A DNA stretch of 64,000 nucleotides from Turritopsis dohrnii (Eukaryota > Cnidaria > Hydrozoa > Anthoathecata > Oceaniidae): contig BQMF02000137.1 of the NCBI GenBank assembly GCA_027922465.2, positions 248,001 to 312,000 on the forward strand, given 5' to 3'. The translations under genes and the position numbers were made by a program. The notes beneath the pieces were generated by a model that searched no databases, was not told the DNA's origin, and was given only the letters and a program-made list of their open reading frames with translations. This document shows positions 61,290-64,000 of the stretch, one piece after another (positions within the stretch are counted from its first letter, which is position 1; every line of letters starts with the position of its first letter).

Positions 61290-62830
61290 CGTTAAAGGCG
61301 GACGCAAATGCGTCAACTTTTTCATCAAAATCCATCAAACTCAAATTTTGATGAAAAATTTTGAAGCATTTGAGATAAAAAAAAGGAAAAAGTCGAGTTT
61401 GATGGAGTTTGATGGAGCCCACCAAACACATGACGTCATTATGACGTCACTACGACGTCTTAATCTGGTCAGGAAGTCATATGACCACTTTATGACTTTT
61501 TCATGACGTCTTTTAAAGTCATTTAATATGAAGTCACCAAGGTGACGAAAAGACGACCAAAACATGACCTAATGGTCGTACTTACGACAGAAAAACGTAA
61601 AATCGGTTTGCTAATACAGTCCGCGTATCCCATCAGAGCCGGATAAAAGTTCCAGATAGAACGACGTTTAGAAAACGAAATTCATAGCGGGATTTAAATC
61701 CTAATATGGGACCAATGTTTTGGACGAGGTAGGGTGAAGTTTGTCTTGTGGATGTCCTGTCACCAAGCGTGAAATGCGCGAAATGATATCGACGAGGCAG
61801 AAATAATATTGACAAGCGCGTAAAGAAATAAAATGTCTCGAAAAAAGTGCCTTAAATAGTTAGTAGCATGTTTTCTATAAAAGTAAAAATGTAAATTTTC
61901 TGACAACAGTTGTTTCACTTTTTCTGTACAAAGCAATAAGTATGTTTACACACAAAAAATATGGATTACAAAATAATAATAATGTAATGTATTTCATCAA
62001 ACAAGTAAAAGTTTGTTTTCACGTGCGAAACGTTGGTTGCACTTTATGTCCTTTATATTCACTTTGTTTTTTTTTTCAGCTTTGCTAAGGTCCATTGATT
62101 CTGTCCGTGCGCGCGTTTTTTATGATCTCTGGCGTTGCGTATCGCTTCTTTGTTTTTTGTCCTATTGGGATCACTATTAGTGCTATTGACACTTTGCTCT
62201 CGTTACATTATATAAGATGATTTTTGATTCTAACAGTAGTACGTTGTATGATGCGTGTGTAAGCTGTGAGATTTCTGCCAGTGGTTAAAAAAGCTTCTGT
62301 GAACGAAGATATAATTGACGTTTTAAAACATGCCCCTGCACGGTTGAAGAAGAAATAAACTGAAAGAAACAGTTTTCTAGTATTGTATTTTTTAAGAGTT
62401 ATATTTGTTTAGAAGACGTTTAAGCTCAAAGAATGTATCTATTTATTCCCATCACTTCGGTAAGGTCAAAATCTGTGCGTCCCATCATGGTTAAGCACGT
62501 TTTCAATCTTAATAATAATGTCAGGACGTGGTCATATGATGTCTCAGTGACGTTGCAGTGACGTTGCAAAAGACTTGCAGTGAAACAGCTAGGTTATAAG
62601 GAGGTCACTTGATGACGTCACTTTTTGTTGCAAATATGACGTTATGATGACCTTCTCTTCGTATAAGGTCATCGTCCGACTTAATTATGACGTCATAAAG
62701 ACGTCATGGTGTTTGGTGGGAGTTTTTCATCAAAATAATTCTGCCCATCAAGTCAATTTTTTCTGTTTGATGAGTATTTGATGCATTTGAGTTGTTTGCA
62801 TCAAAAATCTTTCTTTCACCAACTGCGTTG
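61290..62830. mobile_element. Foldback element of about 1.5 kb with TGACGTCA-rich arms
   Basis: The left arm (CATCAAAATCCATCAAACTC, then CCCACCAAACACATGACGTC) is inverted in the right arm (62660-62830). Both arms contain several TGACGTCA or GACGTCAT motifs. The outermost boundaries and target duplication are not sharp. No transposase is seen; the minus-strand frames at 61341-61565 and 61633-61815 look like chance. Confidence 0.65.
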
Positions 62831-62835
62831 AGTGC

Positions 62836-63240
62836 AAAATACACACAAGATCACTGGCAATCACTGCCAATCAATCTACTCGTGCCAAAGATGTAGCAGC
62901 CGCACCAAAATTATCTGTCTTCCCTGTTTACATCGATGAAAAGTTATCACAGCTAAACAAATACCATAAAAGAATCGCCGAAAAGAGGATTTCAGATGTG
63001 TTATTCGATATGAAGATGGCAGCAGATACTCCAACGGATAAAGGAACAGTTCACTCCCCACGGAACCAACTTGCAGGTTACAATTACCAAAAGCTGTGCC
63101 TATAATGTATCAAGCTACATCTAGAATGCAACAACCTACACATTTGATGACACAGTCACGTGGAACACCTCAACAAAGAGAGGCAGCTGACTTGGAGATG
63201 GATCCCGGACAATCTTTCCTAGAATATATTAACGTAACTT
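62836..63240 (+). CDS. Unassigned open stretch, possible exon(s) or gene fragment
   Basis: I do not recognise it. One frame stays open from before 62836 to a stop near 63102 (QSTRAKDVAAAPKLSVFPVY..., with the amphipathic LSQLNKYHKRIAEKRISDVL). A second frame, overlapping from about 63060, runs to about 63268 (LPKAVPIMYQATSRMQQP, then QREAADLEMDPGQSFLEYI). Composition in both is protein-like and less AT-rich than the surroundings. CTTGCAG at about 63076 could be a splice acceptor for the second. Either two exons or one frame with a single shift. The helical, charged first part recalls C-terminal tails of Myb/MADF-type proteins, but this is weak. Confidence 0.35.
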
Positions 63241-64000
63241 CATATGTTTTTGTTAATAATTGTTATTTTCTTTAACACGTTCAAATTCTTTACACTGATG
63301 AAAGGGCATTTTAAATATTTTCTTTTAAAGTACAACAACGTGAAAATTGTATTTCTATACTCTTGTCACAATATTTTAAGGACAAAAAATTTCGCGTGTG
63401 AAAAATTTTCGTTTTTTACCCAGTTTATGCCGAAGTTTGCGTCTCGGGAAAGTTTCTCTACGCGAGCCACTCGGCATCCGAAGACGGGATCTTCAGAAAA
63501 TCTGAAGTCATCCCTTCAACAATTGCGTTGCAATAACCTTTAATAATGTACGACACAGCATTCAATGATATCCTGAACTGGAAGCTTAATGAATGAAAGG
63601 TTTCACCAGTAGCCACGGAGGGTTAAAGCTAGCTTTTCATCGCTGTTAATAGGGCTCAGTCCCACCAAGTCTCTCCTTTTGGTTTGATCATGTCTGAGAT
63701 TCTGGCCAATACGTTTTCAAAATCACTGACATCCATTTTGAACATTTCTCGAAAACCAAAGCGATCCTCGATCCTCAACACAAATTCCTCAACACATATT
63801 GAAGGGTGAGATCTTCGTTCATTCTAAGCTTTTAGATTATTAAGTGCCTCTTAACCTTAATAAAAGAATTTCGTGAAAACTTTTTCCCTGAGGTCTCGTT
63901 TCTCTTTGTAAACAACGCCAACGTCATTAATATTCAATTTGAAAACGAGATGTTGTCTGTTGTGACGTAATTCCAGTTATTTGAACATTTTCTTATTCGA
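63241..64000. other. Stretch to the window end
   Basis: No gene recognised. The open frame 63244-63543 has no visible domain. Confidence 0.4.

Overview
This window is nuclear DNA of an early-branching animal, most likely a sponge or a cnidarian. It is AT-rich, its genes are split by GT-AG introns, it holds clear animal housekeeping genes (POLA2, DDX41, a SENP1/2-type SUMO protease), and roughly half of it is transposon debris. A large right-handed beta-helix protein with about eight membrane segments also fits this: such families are expanded in sponges and their relatives. I cannot name the species. No tRNA, rRNA, CRISPR array or prokaryotic operon is visible.

Layout. 0-2.1 kb: repeats, no convincing gene. 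2.1-7.0 kb: a decayed PIF/Harbinger transposon with a CR1/Jockey-like retrotransposon inside it. 7.2-20.1 kb (minus): the 5' half of POLA2, the B subunit of DNA polymerase alpha, in exons scattered through large introns. Its third exon lies in a tandemly duplicated block and is present twice. The 3' exons are not found and probably lie beyond position 1. An E2F-like site and an inverted CCAAT box lie just upstream of the POLA2 start. 20.3-28.1 kb: several non-autonomous DNA transposons and one small secreted-protein gene (23.56 kb) that could be a peptide precursor. 28.6-31.1 kb (minus): complete three-exon DDX41. 31.7-33.6 kb (minus): single-exon SENP1/2-like protease. 34-42 kb: more transposons. 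44.3-47.7 kb (minus): the beta-helix membrane protein. 48.9-58.1 kb: two Gypsy-type fragments and a broken hAT transposase that carries its own insertion. 60.7-62.8 kb: a clean PIF-type MITE and a long foldback element. 62.8-63.2 kb: an unassigned open stretch.

The genes do not form an operon. POLA2 (replication priming), DDX41 (splicing and nucleic-acid sensing) and the SUMO protease are all nuclear housekeeping proteins on the minus strand, each with its own start. The most informative content is the fine structure of the mobile elements (target duplications, shared termini, shared interiors) and the duplicated frame-neutral exon of POLA2. I did not find a clear new multi-gene system.
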